A stretch of 64,000 nucleotides of DNA from Sitta carolinensis (Eukaryota > Chordata > Aves > Passeriformes > Sittidae). A program made the translations under genes and the position numbers. The number at the start of each line of letters is the position of its first letter. Position 1 is the first letter of the stretch. The notes beneath the pieces are model-generated. The model worked only from the letters and a program-made list of their open reading frames with translations. It was not told where the DNA came from and did not search any database. Below, piece after piece: positions 1 to 13,100 of the stretch. The stretch lies in NCBI GenBank assembly GCA_032173965.1, contig JAVUNC010000025.1:17560001-17624000 (forward strand), written 5' to 3'.

Positions 1-2582
1 TTGGGTTTCTCCAGCTGGAGGAGGTAATTTGAAATAAGAGTTCAGATGCCTTCTCCAAGGAAGGAACTGGCAGAGCTGCATGGGGAGGTCTGCAAAGTGC
101 TAGGCAGTGTTGCTCAGAGCAGAAACGACTTTGGGATGGCAGTACTCTGCTTTTCTCATTGTTTTTTTAGGAAAAAAAAATCGGTTTATACAAAGATTTA
201 TAAGTGTGCAATGTTTCTCCCTGAATTTGCATTTGATCTCTATTTCTTGGTCTCAGCACAAAGCAAGCTAGTCTATTCCACTTTCTGCACTCTGTCTCTC
301 TAGCTTTGATGAGCTTCAGTCAGAATTAGCAACCAAAGCTCCAGCTCACAGATATCTGTTTTCTCAGCTCAAATGATCACAAAAACAGGGACGTGCCTTC
401 CAGGCTTTAGCCTCTGCTGGCCAATCTGTATTAGGAGAGCATTCCAGCTCACCAGCTCCTTATTCCTTGCATGGAGAGAGCCCCAGGATAGCAGAGGTTT
501 ACTGGAAGGACCTCTGGCGCCGCTTTCAGCAGGGAACGCTGATGGAAAAGAGTCCATAAAGAACCATAATGGGGGACAGTTTGCACTGGGGTAAAAAGGA
601 TGGGGGTGGGTTTTTTCTGTTTTTATGGTGATGCTACACTAAAATGTGGCTTACTTAGAGAGCAGCATATGACCCATGAGTACCTTGTCACATCCAATAG
701 ATCCCGTGTGAAAAGCTGAAAGCTCTCAATAGCAGCTGGGCCCCAGGGACCATCACAAGGCTGAGCTGCATGAATTAAATGACCAAGAGCAAAGCTCACA
801 ACTCCTCTGACAGTGCCAGGACTCTGCCAAGAGTGTGGGGCTGCCACAACCCTGCCCTCCTCTTTCAGCACCCACGGGACCAGACCTTCCCGATATAATT
901 CTCAATGCTTCAGCAACTCCAGAGGAACTACAATAGTTTAAACCAACACCGTGTCTGGCCCTTTGTCTTAAATCTCCCACCCAGACTTGATTTTACAGGC
1001 TATTCGGGTCCTGACAGAGGTTTCATCTGTCACAGTCAGGTTACTTCCCTCCTATCTTAAATCAAACAAGCCGAGCCGAGGGCAGCTCCTTTGTGGAAGG
1101 CTTTCTCGGCTGGTTTTCCCCTTTTCCCTCCCTAATTGTTCGTTAATGTACGTAAATGATTTAGCCAAATAGAGGCTAGAGTTTCCCGTAGGAAGGGAAG
1201 TTTGTTGGAGGAGGGGACAATCTACAGATGGATTTACCTATATCAGATTCTGAGTAAATATTTATTCTCCTTTCCCTTTTGTGCACCCTTCTCAGCCACA
1301 GGAACAACAACAGTTCCTTGCCAGCCACAGGGCAGCAGGGAAGTATTATTACTCCCATTTTACAAGTACACAAGTAGGGCAAAGGTGACTTAATTTCAAT
1401 CTCGGGAAAGTCAGTGGCGCTTTTCGCGCTGACTCCGGGGGACTTTGAACAGGAGCAGCTGGAGGGAGCGGTTGCAGCAAACAGCCAGCGCCAGGCTGGC
1501 GGTGGGCAGGAGCCGGAGCCCCAGGGCGGCATCACCGGGCAGCCCAGGGAGCGCTCCCTCCTCCCGCAGAGCGCTCCCCACCGCTGGCTCCTGCTTCCCT
1601 CTGGAGACCGACTGCAGCCCCTCCGACTAACCTTCTGGAGGGGCTGGCAAGGTGCATTAATTCCCGTTGGTAAAGCGGATTTAGAGCGCTGCCTACAATG
1701 AAGTCTTTGTAGCAAGATATGTGGCATTTAGCAAGATGAAGAGGGCAGAACACTCCCATGCATTGTTTTTCTCTGGCCTTTTTTCTGGCTATTTTTGCAA
1801 AAGGGAAAAATTAATGTTAGATTTTATTACAAAACAACAGACTACAGCCACCCTTATTTCCCAGAATAATAATAGTCATAATGCATTATGTTAAGTTAGT
1901 CAGTAGTTTTCACTAATCTGCAAGACATACACTGTTGACCTCTGAAGTAATTTTGGATCATGCTCAAGCCAAATAAAGGCAGATTTGTGGTTGCAGGTGA
2001 GAGATCCTCTGAAAAGCCATAAATGTAACCACAATGTCCTCTGGTTTGATTTGAACTCAGTCTGGCCTCCATGGGTTTTTCTGGCACTAGTCCAGAAGTA
2101 AGAGAGATTAATGATTTAAAGGCATTACACTATGATATGATGTAACTCAGCACAGGGTGGTGGCTTTGGGAAGATAGTTTGCAGTAAGTACCCAAGGCAG
2201 CAAAACATGGATTGCCCCTCCTGGAAGGCATCTTGCTCTTTGGAGGATATTACAGGCTTGACTGGAATAATTCATGGCATGAACGTGACCAGTGATTACA
2301 GGGATAAAGGAATGTGCCTTTCTACGGGGCAGAAAATGCCTGTGTGAAACATTGCACCTCATCTTCTGCCTCCTGAATGGGCAGGAAAATGGTTTGTGTC
2401 TTTGGTGGATGATAAAAAAAGTCAAGGGAGAGAGGCGAGCCTGTGAGGTAGTGGTGCCCATGACATGGAATGCTGCATACCCAGAAAGCTGCTTGAAGCT
2501 CTGACATCAGTGACCCTATGGCCTGGGCTCTGTGCAGTGCCTTCTGTCATCTCCCCAGACACTGCCTTTTGGGCTCATTAGG

Positions 2583-2612
2583 TGTATATATATGTGTGTG
2601 TGTGTGTGTGTG
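2583..2612. repeat. (TA)n(TG)n microsatellite
   Basis: A short TATATA run followed by about ten TG units. Confidence 0.95.
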
Positions 2613-3440
2613 GGTGTATACCAGGGGTTCACCCACACTGAAATCCCTTCTCTGAGTAAGGTCTGAACCCTGTGTTAATCCTGAACCTATAGAGAAAATA
2701 TTCCCCAGCCTGTTATGACTACAGGTCTGCCTGAGCTCCAATAAATCAGCAAGGCTCCAGAGGAGTAACACGAAGCTTGAGGGAGTGCTGGGTGGGTAAA
2801 TGTATATAAAAGGCAGTCTGATCTTCCTTCAGCAGCCATTAATTACTGCCAGTGATGGGAATGGGAAACAGCAGTCATTCTGGGATACTGCTGTTTGCAA
2901 TCCAGTCAGGACGGGCTGAAACCTGAAGACAGAGAGGATAGGCACTGTGTAGTGGACTGGAGAAATACATGAAGTTTAAAAACAACCTCCCCTTGAAATT
3001 AAGGCTTAATGCTTTGCCAGTTTGAGCATTTGGTCTATGAAGTGACATCAGCGTGGCGAAGCACGAGTTCCATTATTGTACAGGAGAGACACAGGGAGAG
3101 AACACACGGGCACACCAGTGAACAGTGCCCGAGGGGCAACACATTGGCACCAGCAGAGCAGCACCTCACTGAAGAGGCACTTGTGTTAAGCAGCAGTCAG
3201 CAGGGACTCTGTTTTGGAAATCAGGTTTCCTGGCACTGCAGCTGGGGCAAGTTATCTGGAGTGGACCAAGGTGTTGAACTGAGGGAGCTGTTGGGTCAGG
3301 CAGTAGGAAGGCAGCAAGGAGCTGGGCTGCTCTGCAACTGATTGTTTGGAAAAAAACAGCTTGGGAAATCTCGGGAAAGGTCTTTTTCTATTTATTAAAT
3401 AGCTTGCAAAGGAGCTTAGTCAGTGCTTCTATAGCAACTT

Positions 3441-3480
3441 GACACAGTTACAGACACAGTTACAGACACAGCAGCACTGT
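3441..3480. repeat. Short tandem repeat, unit about 14 bp
   Basis: GACACAGTTACA occurs twice in tandem with a partial third copy, followed by CACTGTGACTGTAA, which is partly complementary to it. Confidence 0.75.
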
Positions 3481-6400
3481 GACTGTAATTATTAATAAGG
3501 AAGGAGAGGTGAGCAATGTGGTGGATTTGAAAAGTCCTTGTCCAAAACTGCTTTCCAATCAGTTGTCAAACCACAGGCCCTGCTTCATTTCAGCAACAGC
3601 TGCTGGTGTATTTCCTCCCTCAACAAATAATTTTCTTCTCAACGTGGTCTGAGCTGAAGAGCTTCACTGCCCAGCGTGAGCAGGTCAGGAGCACAAGCAC
3701 AGCCTGTCCCGAGGTCTCCTTGCTGTGCTCTGGTGCCTCCTTGGCACACTGCCTCCCTCCACGGGGTCACTGCGCTCCTGCCGGCGCTGGAGCAAAGCTC
3801 TGCAATGGCAGAGGCAGACTTCCAGCCCCAAAACCCTGGGGTTATCCTGTGATTGCTTTTCCTGACGTTCACTCAGGCTAGCCTCAGAGGCTCATCTGGC
3901 CACTTTTGTACTGAAAAATTTGTTATCAATTCAAGACAACTTGGTACTTTTTCTGGCATGGAGGATTTGGCTCTCCCCCTCTGCTCACTAAATTTTCACA
4001 CTGGCACCATTTGGTGTGACTCCACTATGGCTGGAGTGGTTCCACTGCCTCTGGACCTCCTTCATGACCATTTCTGCATTTGCACAGCATGGGACACCAG
4101 AGCTGAGTCAGTTGCTTGGGAGAATTTGGAGCCTGAAACCTCCTGAGGTCTTCTAGCAGATTTATGCTTAAAATATCTCTGGGCTAAGAAGGTGTTAGAC
4201 CCTCTCAGAAGTGCTCTCTCTCCCATCTGCTTTTTCATGTAAAAACTAGAGGTGCCAAAATCTGCTGAGAGGACTGTAGAGAAATGGCCAGGAAAGATGC
4301 TTGCAACTATCCCTCAGGCTCCAGCACAGGCGATGTTTCACAGATGTGAAGTCTTGACTATGGTCATAAACATTTTAAGACACACCTGCCAGATAGTTCT
4401 GGAGTTTTCTAGCAAGAACAAACTTTTTGTAAATACCAAGGGGGAAAAAAAATCAGAAGATCCTCATTTTATGGGTGGATCCAGCAAATTTTCTTTCTTT
4501 GTGATGAGCACAGACTGTCATCTCCACCCTCTCCAACAAACTCACTACCATTTATTTAGTTATGTAAAGCATGAATTACAAGAATATAAAAAGGTATGTT
4601 TCTGTCACATACACGCTCTTTTTTTCAATGTCTCTTCCTATCACACAAGTAGGAGTTAAAACAGACTTCTATGCTCTAATTTCCCCAAATTAAGTCTCAT
4701 TATGGCACCCACAGACCTTGTTCTGTGAGTTATGCTGGATTTGCCTTATGCTCAGTGGTAATTCTGTCAGCAGGAGTGGCTCAGCCTGGTGCTCCCCCGC
4801 CCCACACACACAGACACACTTTCATTCATTCCTACAAAGACAAAGAGCAGTGAGGGAGCTGCCAGCAGGCCATGGGATGGCTCCCATCTTCCTGCAGTGC
4901 CAGTGACGCCATCTCAACACGGATCCCACACGCCCACTTCACATTCCTACCCTGTGCAAGCCCCTCTCTAATGGTTGTACCCTGGTGCCTCTCTTGCCTG
5001 GAGCTGTACACTGAATTGTGTGAGTATTTGGGTCCAGTGCCCTGGGCTGGTAAGGAGGCAGAGCTCTGCCTCTAACAGCTCATCCCCTGGCACAGCTCTC
5101 CTTGTCATAATGTGATGGTGAGAGGGCTCCTGCCCTGGCACAAACCCCAATAGCTCAGTCCACCTGTGCTTTCAACCACAGTGGAGTAAGCATCACACCA
5201 GTGTGGCTGTAGGGAATAAGACTCCTTAATCTTCCTGGGTTTTGGTTTGCTCATCCGTGAAACAGGACAGCATCCTCCTGGAGCCTTTCCCCTGGGCAAG
5301 CCTGCAGTGTGCTGAGGGCTCAGGGTGTCTGTGGGGATTTAAGTGCTACTGAGGCCTTCTGACAACTAAATACCTTTCATTAGAACATCAGCAGAAAAGC
5401 CCAGAGATGCTTTAACCACAGCTGAAGTGGCTTACAACCTGCTGGGCAGAGAAATGGGAAAATATAACATATAATGGGAAAATGCAAGGTTTGCTGCAGT
5501 AGGGCAGTGCTAGCACTGTAATTAAAAGTAGTTTGGTACAGCTACATCAGTTATGCGAGTGAATGATAAACCTGTTATCTCCCTAACCTAAGCTCTTCCT
5601 AGTGTTAGTGTAGCTACACAGAAAACTACCTGGTGCTGCTGATACAATTTTTCTCCATCAAGGAACAGGTTTGGACTATACTTGAAGGACAATCTGTATT
5701 TTATTTGCTTAGGATGGAGCTGTATATTCACTAGGATATACCATCAAGTCCTTTTCACCACAGACAAGCCCTAAAACTCCTGTCTCTCACATTGTAAAAG
5801 TGAATAGTCTTAACATATATCCTCTCCCTTCTCATGTGCAAGGGAATGCTGCAAGGAGGAGGATGACGAAAAAAGGCATTGTGAAGCATTTCCAGCACCA
5901 AGCACCCAGTCTGAGGTTAAAGACTTTCCCTTCTACAGTACAGGGTTAGTTTGTTCACCTTTTTACTGTGTCCTGGCCAGTGCTTAATGCTCAGTTGCCC
6001 AAATGGTGCTCTTCAGGGAGGTTTAGAGATCATCCAGCCTTGGCTGTCAGCCTGACCTGCTGCAGCTCTTCCAGCTGTGCCCGTCCTGGCTACAGCTCCC
6101 TTCCCAGGGGGGCTTGGAGACCCAAAGGGTGAGTGCCCAGCTGCTCCTCATTCTGGGGCAGAGGAGCCAGCCCAGGGGCTGCTGCCCCAGTGCCCTGGAC
6201 CAAGAGGAGCAGGGCGCTTAAGGGAAACCTATGCCATGCTGGAGGTGCCAAAAGTGGGTCTGCAGTGCTCTGGACAGCGTCCCCCTGAGCCAGCCCCCTC
6301 TCAGGCAGAGGCTGAAGCCCTTTCAGTCCCTGGCTCCTTTCTCCAACACGGCTGGTGCAGCCCTCCCTCTGCTCGCCCTGGCTCAGAGGCAGGGAGGCAG

Positions 6401-9400
6401 CCCCCACAGGGGTCTGTCCTGACAAGGCAGCAGTGTCTAGACACAGATTAGGCAAACAGCTAAAGAGCAGACACTGAAAAAATCTAAAGGGAAAAACAGC
6501 TCCCAGCTCTGTCCGCTGCTGATTCCTGTGAGACTTGGGGCAAAGAACTTCTTTAGGTCTTTGTCTTCCTCACCTGTCTAGTATGGGATAATATTTCCCT
6601 TTCTGGCAAGGTTATGGTCAGAGTTAATTAGCATTTGAAAAGTGCTTTGAAATGGAAGATCCATTTGGAAAACTGAAGTATTATTACCATGACTGAGTGG
6701 CTCTCAGGATAGGGAAGCATTTAACTTTTTTCCTGTGGGTGGAATAGCCTGGATAATACTGGGATTTCTTCAGATTTATTAATTATCCAAGCATCTAGTA
6801 TGTATCAGGTATCTAAACCAAAACTCAGTTTGGGTATTTATTCCATTTAATATTGAATTGCAAATTCATGAAATCCAAGCTATGTTGTTCAGACAAATAA
6901 ATCACAAGACACTGGGACTCTTCCCCTCCTGGCACAAACTCTCCTGGCACAACTGCTCAAGGATGGGCATTTAAAATCTGTTTTCCATGACTACTCACAC
7001 AGGATTTTAACATGTACTCCAGGTTTGCCAGTAAAACAAGCTCTTGCAAGAGTCTCCATCAAGCAAAGTGCAGGTCCTGAAACATGTACATGTGAAAAAA
7101 AAGGTCAAATTAATGAGCTTTGTTTGCTCAGGCCATGATTTTGCAGGATACTTTATTCATTTGTAGTCTTGTGATTCATCCTAGTGAAATGAGTGGAACT
7201 GTTTCTGGGTGGAATCAGTCAGATTCCATGTGCCATGGCTACCTGCAGCAGCTGCTGTGCTCATGGGATGGATCATGGCACTGGTGGTGGGAGACTCTTT
7301 AGCTGGCTGAGCTACTTGCCCTAACTGCAAGTGGATGCCCAAGATGATGGTCATTCACCACAGAACAATGCACAAGATGGCAAGTCAAACTTGGGACACT
7401 CATGTTCTCAGCCAATAAGCTTTTGCTTATCTTTGTCTCCTTTTCCACTAATTCTCTTCTGAAGGGTTTCCAGGGAGTTAGTGCAGTTGTCTGCTGAACT
7501 GTATCTAGGCTGGTGGCAGGAGAGACACTCTCCTGTATGAGTAGGAGCAAAAGCCATCACCTGTCTGCAGCAGAGGAATGAGGTCTGCAGGGCAAAAATC
7601 AATGTTACCTGCTGTGAATTGTAGCCTGGAAGGTGCCCAGGCTGGCAGTGGCCAGCTCCTGTGTTGGCCTTGCCATGGAAAGACATCTGCACCATCCCAA
7701 ATCTGCTGCTTGAAGCAGCTAGCACAACACAGGGAGACCACAAGGTTCCCAACAAAAATATCATCAATGAAACCCCCCTTTTATATTTTCCTTTCTGTTG
7801 TCTGATATTGGGCCTGAGCCCTGTGAAATGTCTTCTCTGCCTAACCACACTGCAGTGCTGAGCTGGATGGGACGTGGTATGAACACCAAAGCAACACGGG
7901 TGGCTGCCTGGCACAGTTCCATCCCTGCTTAACCCAGCCTCTCCTCTTAGGGACACAGGCCTCCCACTTCACCCTCAAAGACAAAGATGCAGTCCTGGTG
8001 TAAACCCATTGCTCCTCTGTTCCTCTGACTCATGGTTTGGGCTCTGCATGCCAGGGTGTGTTTTCTTCCCTCTCCTTAAAAAGCTTGCTTCCACTAGCAG
8101 TGACAGGAGTGCAAGTCTGTGCAGCCCACGGAGAGGCCAGCTGCTCACTGTTAATGTTTAATGACAGCACTGCAAACTGTGGATATTCTCAGACTATTTC
8201 AGCTGGTCAGGCTTCATATGAACTGTTTCCAGCAAACACCGTGAATCTACAGAACAAGATACTGAGGAATACTGGTCTAGATTTAGGGAGGACTTTTCTG
8301 AAAACTGGGTGTGATTTAGGGCTTCCAAAGGCTTTTCTGCATTCAGATCCATTATTTTTCACATATGTAAAACTCGCTGTCTCTTGCTTTGGAGGCTGTG
8401 CAGTAGTAAAAGTGCATGCAAAGTCCACACTAAAGGGTCAGTGCCAAATGGGACGCAGGAGCCTTCCCTGTCTCCCAGAGAGGCTGCTACTCTGTCAGCA
8501 CAGTCCTGCACAAAGAGTAGTGTCAAATGGTTTCCTAGAGTAAATTAATGCAGCTTCATTATGTTAGGCCAACTGATATCAGCAGAGAATTCACACAGCT
8601 AATTTTTAACCTTCTCAAATATCTCTTTGGCTCATTAAACCATTTCCTGCCCTGGTCCCTCTGACAGTCCCCTGGTTCTCCTCCAAGCATCTCTCCAGTG
8701 GAGAGTCAAAGTTAGCCATGAAGCATAGGAAGGTCAAAGCTAATGGATCATGCAAACAGGATCTAATGATCTTAAATGCTACTATGCCAAGCCAGGAGGA
8801 ATGGTAGGTCAGAACAGCTCATGCGGGCTCCCTATGGAGAGCGGGCAACAAGCTGCAGAGGTGGATTTCTGCCTGCCTGGAGACCAACACTTCAAAAGCC
8901 TGACATTCTTTGGCTAGAGCTCATAGGATCAAATCTGTACCTAGTGACAATTTTAGGTCACAGCTAGGGAGAGGAGAGAAAGCAGAGTAGAGAAGGCAGG
9001 AACTGGCAGGGGTTGGGCAGTGGGAGGCTGGCACTGTGGGACAGCTCCTGTGGATGATGGTCTTAGGATTTTTGGCCCCAAATGAGGGTGTCAGCTTCTG
9101 CCAAAGATATAGATGTTCCCAAAATGTGCTGCTACTCCTAGTCTTCTTTTTCCTTCACTCAATCCTTTCTGAAAGCATCCCTTTTGCAGGAATGAGACAC
9201 TGTTAAATTAGGGGTGTTGTCAGAGACCACTGTAAGTAACCATAATAATCTGTAAGGCAATATGCAGCTCTGATGTGCAAATGGGATTTAGGGAAGCCTC
9301 ACTAACGGGATAACACAGACAGTGCATAAGCTGAGTTTCAAACTGAACATAACATTTCATTTGACAAATGTCTGGGTTTGAACTGTTTTAAGCCTTCAGG

Positions 9401-10154
9401 GCTTTAAGAAGAGAATATCAGTCTCTTGAAGAATAAATCCTCAATATTTTGGGCTTTCATTTAGGAAAAGGAAAAAAGCTCTAAGTAGAGAAGAAGCCAA
9501 AAGGAATATCTGATTTCATTGCTTTCATCATACACCACTACATATAATTCATTTTCTCTCAGAAGCCAGGGATACATCTTCTCTAAACATTCACCTACTT
9601 TCTTTCTAAGAGAATGTCTGCATGTCACCCTGATGATTTGTGCCGTAGAAATACCAGCCTTACTTTTGATCTAATAGATTTAACACACCCAGACTTTGAT
9701 AGGCTAATAAAACCAAGGTCTAATAGTTAGTGTGAGGTCAGGATAGCCTGCAACATCTACTGGGAACATCTTCCAGCCACTGCTCTGTGCTGAGACAGTC
9801 ACACTGCACCGTGGGTCTTGCAGCAAAACTGGGGACAAGCAAGCTTGGAAGCAAAATACTCTTTATTATAACAGCCCCATCTCCTTATCTGCTCTGAGAG
9901 AACAAACCCAGCAATGCTGAACTTCCTGCCTCTCCTGTATTCCCTGCAGCACTCTGGCTATGTTCTGTTGGAGTTTTTCTGCTTCAATTGGCTCCTTTCT
10001 GTAGCAGTCAGAGAGCATGCCTACTCCAAAAGCAGCTGCCCCAAGCCAGGTGCTGCATCTTGCTAACTTTACTTTTTTTCACTAGTCCCTCTTTCAGAAA
10101 CTTTGGCAAATCCTTAGCATTTAACTGCCTAAGCGTTTTGGCCTTTCTGCCTTT

Positions 10155-10358
10155 GGGCACCCAGAGGGTGTTTGGGCACTGGAACAGGCTCCCCAGGGAA
10201 GAGGTCACAACACCAGCCCGACAGAGCTGAAGAAGTGTTTGGACAGTGCTCTCAGGCACACGGTGGAACTCTTGGGCATGGTTCTGTGCAGGGCTGGAAA
10301 CTGGACTCAATTCTCCTGTGGTTCTTTTTCAACTCAGCATATTCTGTGATTCTGTGTG
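10155..10358 (+). mobile_element. CR1 LINE 3'-end fragment
   Basis: Carries the signature CACTGGAACAGGCTCCCCAG, GGACAGTGCTCTCAGGCACA, and the terminal ATTCTGTGATTCTGTG of avian CR1 3' ends, in the plus orientation. It is 5'-truncated, as is usual for CR1. Recognised from memory of the consensus. Confidence 0.85.
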
Positions 10359-12912
10359 AAATGCTCAGTGAAGCTCCAGAGCAGACGCCCACAGACAGGC
10401 TGGGCACCCTCTGGAGGGCTTGTTCTGCCAGCACTGTCCTTTGAGCTCAGCCGCCAACACTTCACTTCTGAAGGGAAGATGGAACAAGGACTTCCACAAC
10501 CATGTAGTTAACACAGAAGCAGCATTTCAGGAGCTCTAGGAACCATGTTTTCAGTTGTTTCCTTGGGATCTAAGAACCTGTTAATTTAGCTCTTGTTAAA
10601 TGGGGCTTGAGTTCTCCTGGGAAATTAGCCTGCAGTCTCTTCCCAGCCTTTGCAGTAGAATAGTCTGAAATGGCTTTACCTGTGAGTGACATCTACACGT
10701 GAGCCAGACACCCTGGTTTCAGTTAAAAGAGATAAACAGGCATTTACAGGAAACAATTCATCTTCTCCTGTGGTACATACCTAAAATAGCCCACAGCAAT
10801 CACAAAATAATTGCTTCCCTCCACAAACTATAAATTTATTCTGGAAAAGCAGCCCAGCCCTTGACTTGTGTTGGAGGATTTGGTCGCCTGGTTCTTTTTG
10901 AGCTGCTCCACCTTATTTTAGACATTTTCATGGGCAGGCAAGTATATACATATGTGTACAGGAGCCTGCAGGAGACAAATGCCCTTCCAGGATGTCTCCT
11001 GAACACCAGGGAAAAGATTAGCTGTCCTGTTACCCACACAATGAGGGTCACTACTTTTGGAGTACTGAATTAATCTGCCTCCATTGCACCCCCTCTTTTA
11101 TATCCTAAATGTTGATATGAATGGTCCATGCTGGAATATCTGAAATGCAAGAATGTGGCCCACAGTGCTACACAAAAAAAAAGCAATGATTAATAAAATA
11201 ATATATTTTATTAAAAAGAAAAATTGATTTTATTATAAAGACAATAAATCATCTGGCTTTCATGGCATCATGGAAACTGCCAGAGCAATATGTAGGGGTG
11301 TCATTCCTGTTCTGCACAGGAAAGGTGTGCAAGATGTCACGTTACAACAATTAACATCATCAGGAAAAAATCTCAATGGCTGATCATTGCCTGAGGGAGA
11401 TGTCAGTCTTCCCAGCTTCTGTGCTAGGAGAAGCCCATACAGGAATTAACTCTTTCCTAGGTGATGAGCACCACTAGATTTTACCAGTATTAGTTCCACC
11501 TGTTTGCCTAAAATGCATCGTTGTTCTCTTACTTTCCATTTTTGTCTTTCACTCAAGTCATAAAAAGTGTGACTTCGCAGTGACAGCTGTCTATCACATC
11601 TGCTGTGTGACTGAGGTCTTTTTTTCTTCCACCTCACTATCATATTTCTGCTGGACACTGGTTGTTCACCACACCACCATTCCCATAGAAGATGACAAAT
11701 ATTGCTTGCTGAACACACCCCGGGTGGCCTCCCCATTGTCTGGAGAGTAGCCCATTGTCCAGCCTGAAGAAATACTCCCTGCACATCAACAGAAAGACCC
11801 ATCTTGTGGTGACACCCAAGGCAGCATGACCATAAATCATCTTTCCCTGAAACACATTCTGGGAAATGCAATGATAAAAAAGGTTTTTACCAACTCAGAG
11901 ATCATACACTCTGCCTCCTTACTGCTGATGCTAAGGAATCAATTAATACTGCTGATGATAAGTGCTGTGGAAATCAATTATCTATGCAGCCCCATGCCTG
12001 GGGAGGGCAGACCCTTCCCAGCAACAAATTCTGCCTTTGTCCAGAGGAGATAATGCCTTTTCCCAAGTTTCCACAGACTCAAGGCAATGTCCAGTTCCAT
12101 AAAAATGTCATTCCTATGTCAAGAAAACAATGGATATTTCCTTTTCTTCCTTGATATTTTGTCATAGGGATGCTCTTCTCAGTCCTCAGCAGGTGGCATG
12201 CAAGGCTGCTCTTCACACTGGATTGCTGTGGTTTCTGCTGGACACTGGAGTCCAAACAGTCACTGCTATTAATACAGGCTCTACCCTGTTAAATGTTCAC
12301 CCTTATGCCCCGGGCCAGGCTCACACTGAGCAGGAGGAGGCATTCTATATGCCAGAAGTGCACACATCCTCTTTAATCTCCTCTCTCCCACCTGCGTTTG
12401 TCCTTGGTTGTTTTGCATCCCTCTTGCTCTCTCAGTCAGGTAGGACACAAATTTCTAAGTACCATCCTTCACTTTACTACTTTTTTCCAGAAGCAGAACT
12501 TTGCTGCTACATCTCTTGGTCTCTCCAGATTCTCCAAGTTATTTCATGGGCAAAATAATCTACCCCCCCCTCCATTTACATACATTACTGAGTTTCTTTT
12601 AAAGTTATATTAAACTGAGGTCTGTATTCAGATATCTATCAGTTACCAGTTACCAAAAAAAACACTGGCATATTTTTTGATCTTGTTTACACTGAGAGGC
12701 CTAGAAAACTTATACTTATTTCCTCTAGAAGTCTTCCTCTCTTTAGTCCTCTTAATTGCATCTCTTCCTCTACACAAGTTCTTGAGGAAACCTCCCCTAT
12801 CACCGTGATTTTTCCTTTTCATGCATTCACATGCATTCTCAGCATTCTCATGCCTGCCTCCTCTCAAGTCCTCTGCTGCTATCTCCTTCCAAGTTGTGCC
12901 ATGCTGCAGACC
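10359..12912. other. Gene-free stretch
   Basis: AT-leaning, non-coding. An AT-rich palindromic-looking patch (ATATATTTTATT near 11200) and a short C8 run near 12563 are the only notable items. Confidence 0.7.
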
Positions 12913-13100
12913 TTCTTTCCTTTCCTTTCCTTTCCTTTCCTTTCCTTTCTTTCCTTTCCTTTCCTTTCCTTTTTCCTTTCCTTTTCCTTTCCTTCCTTTC
13001 CTTTCCTTTCCTTTCCTTTCCTTTCCTTTCCTTTCCTTTCCTTTCCTTTCCTTTCCTTTCCTTTCATTTCATTTCATTTCATTTCATTTCATTTCTTTCT
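12913..13100. repeat. Compound pentanucleotide tract (TTTCC)n-(TTTCA)n
   Basis: About 150 bp of mostly uninterrupted TTTCC units, with a few TTTTCC and TTTC slips, switches at about 13063 to seven to eight TTTCA units. It is a pure polypyrimidine strand in its first part. The Phe/Ser/Pro open frames here are artefacts. Confidence 0.95.

Larger units (their letters stand above)
1..10154. other. Gene-free stretch
   Basis: No recognisable gene on either strand. Holds the (TG)n near 2.6 kb, the short tandem repeat near 3.45 kb and two locally GC-rich patches (about 1390-1640 and 6060-6430) with overlapping short open frames that match nothing I know. Confidence 0.7.

Noticed and set aside
6077..6455. 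Overlapping open frames of about 120 codons on both strands in a GC-rich patch
   Set aside because: Coexistence on both strands indicates composition, not coding; no family match.
12130..12558. Open frame containing FLLDTGVQTV, superficially like a retroviral aspartic protease site
   Set aside because: No further protease, polymerase or LTR features surround it; a single short match is not evidence of an endogenous retrovirus.
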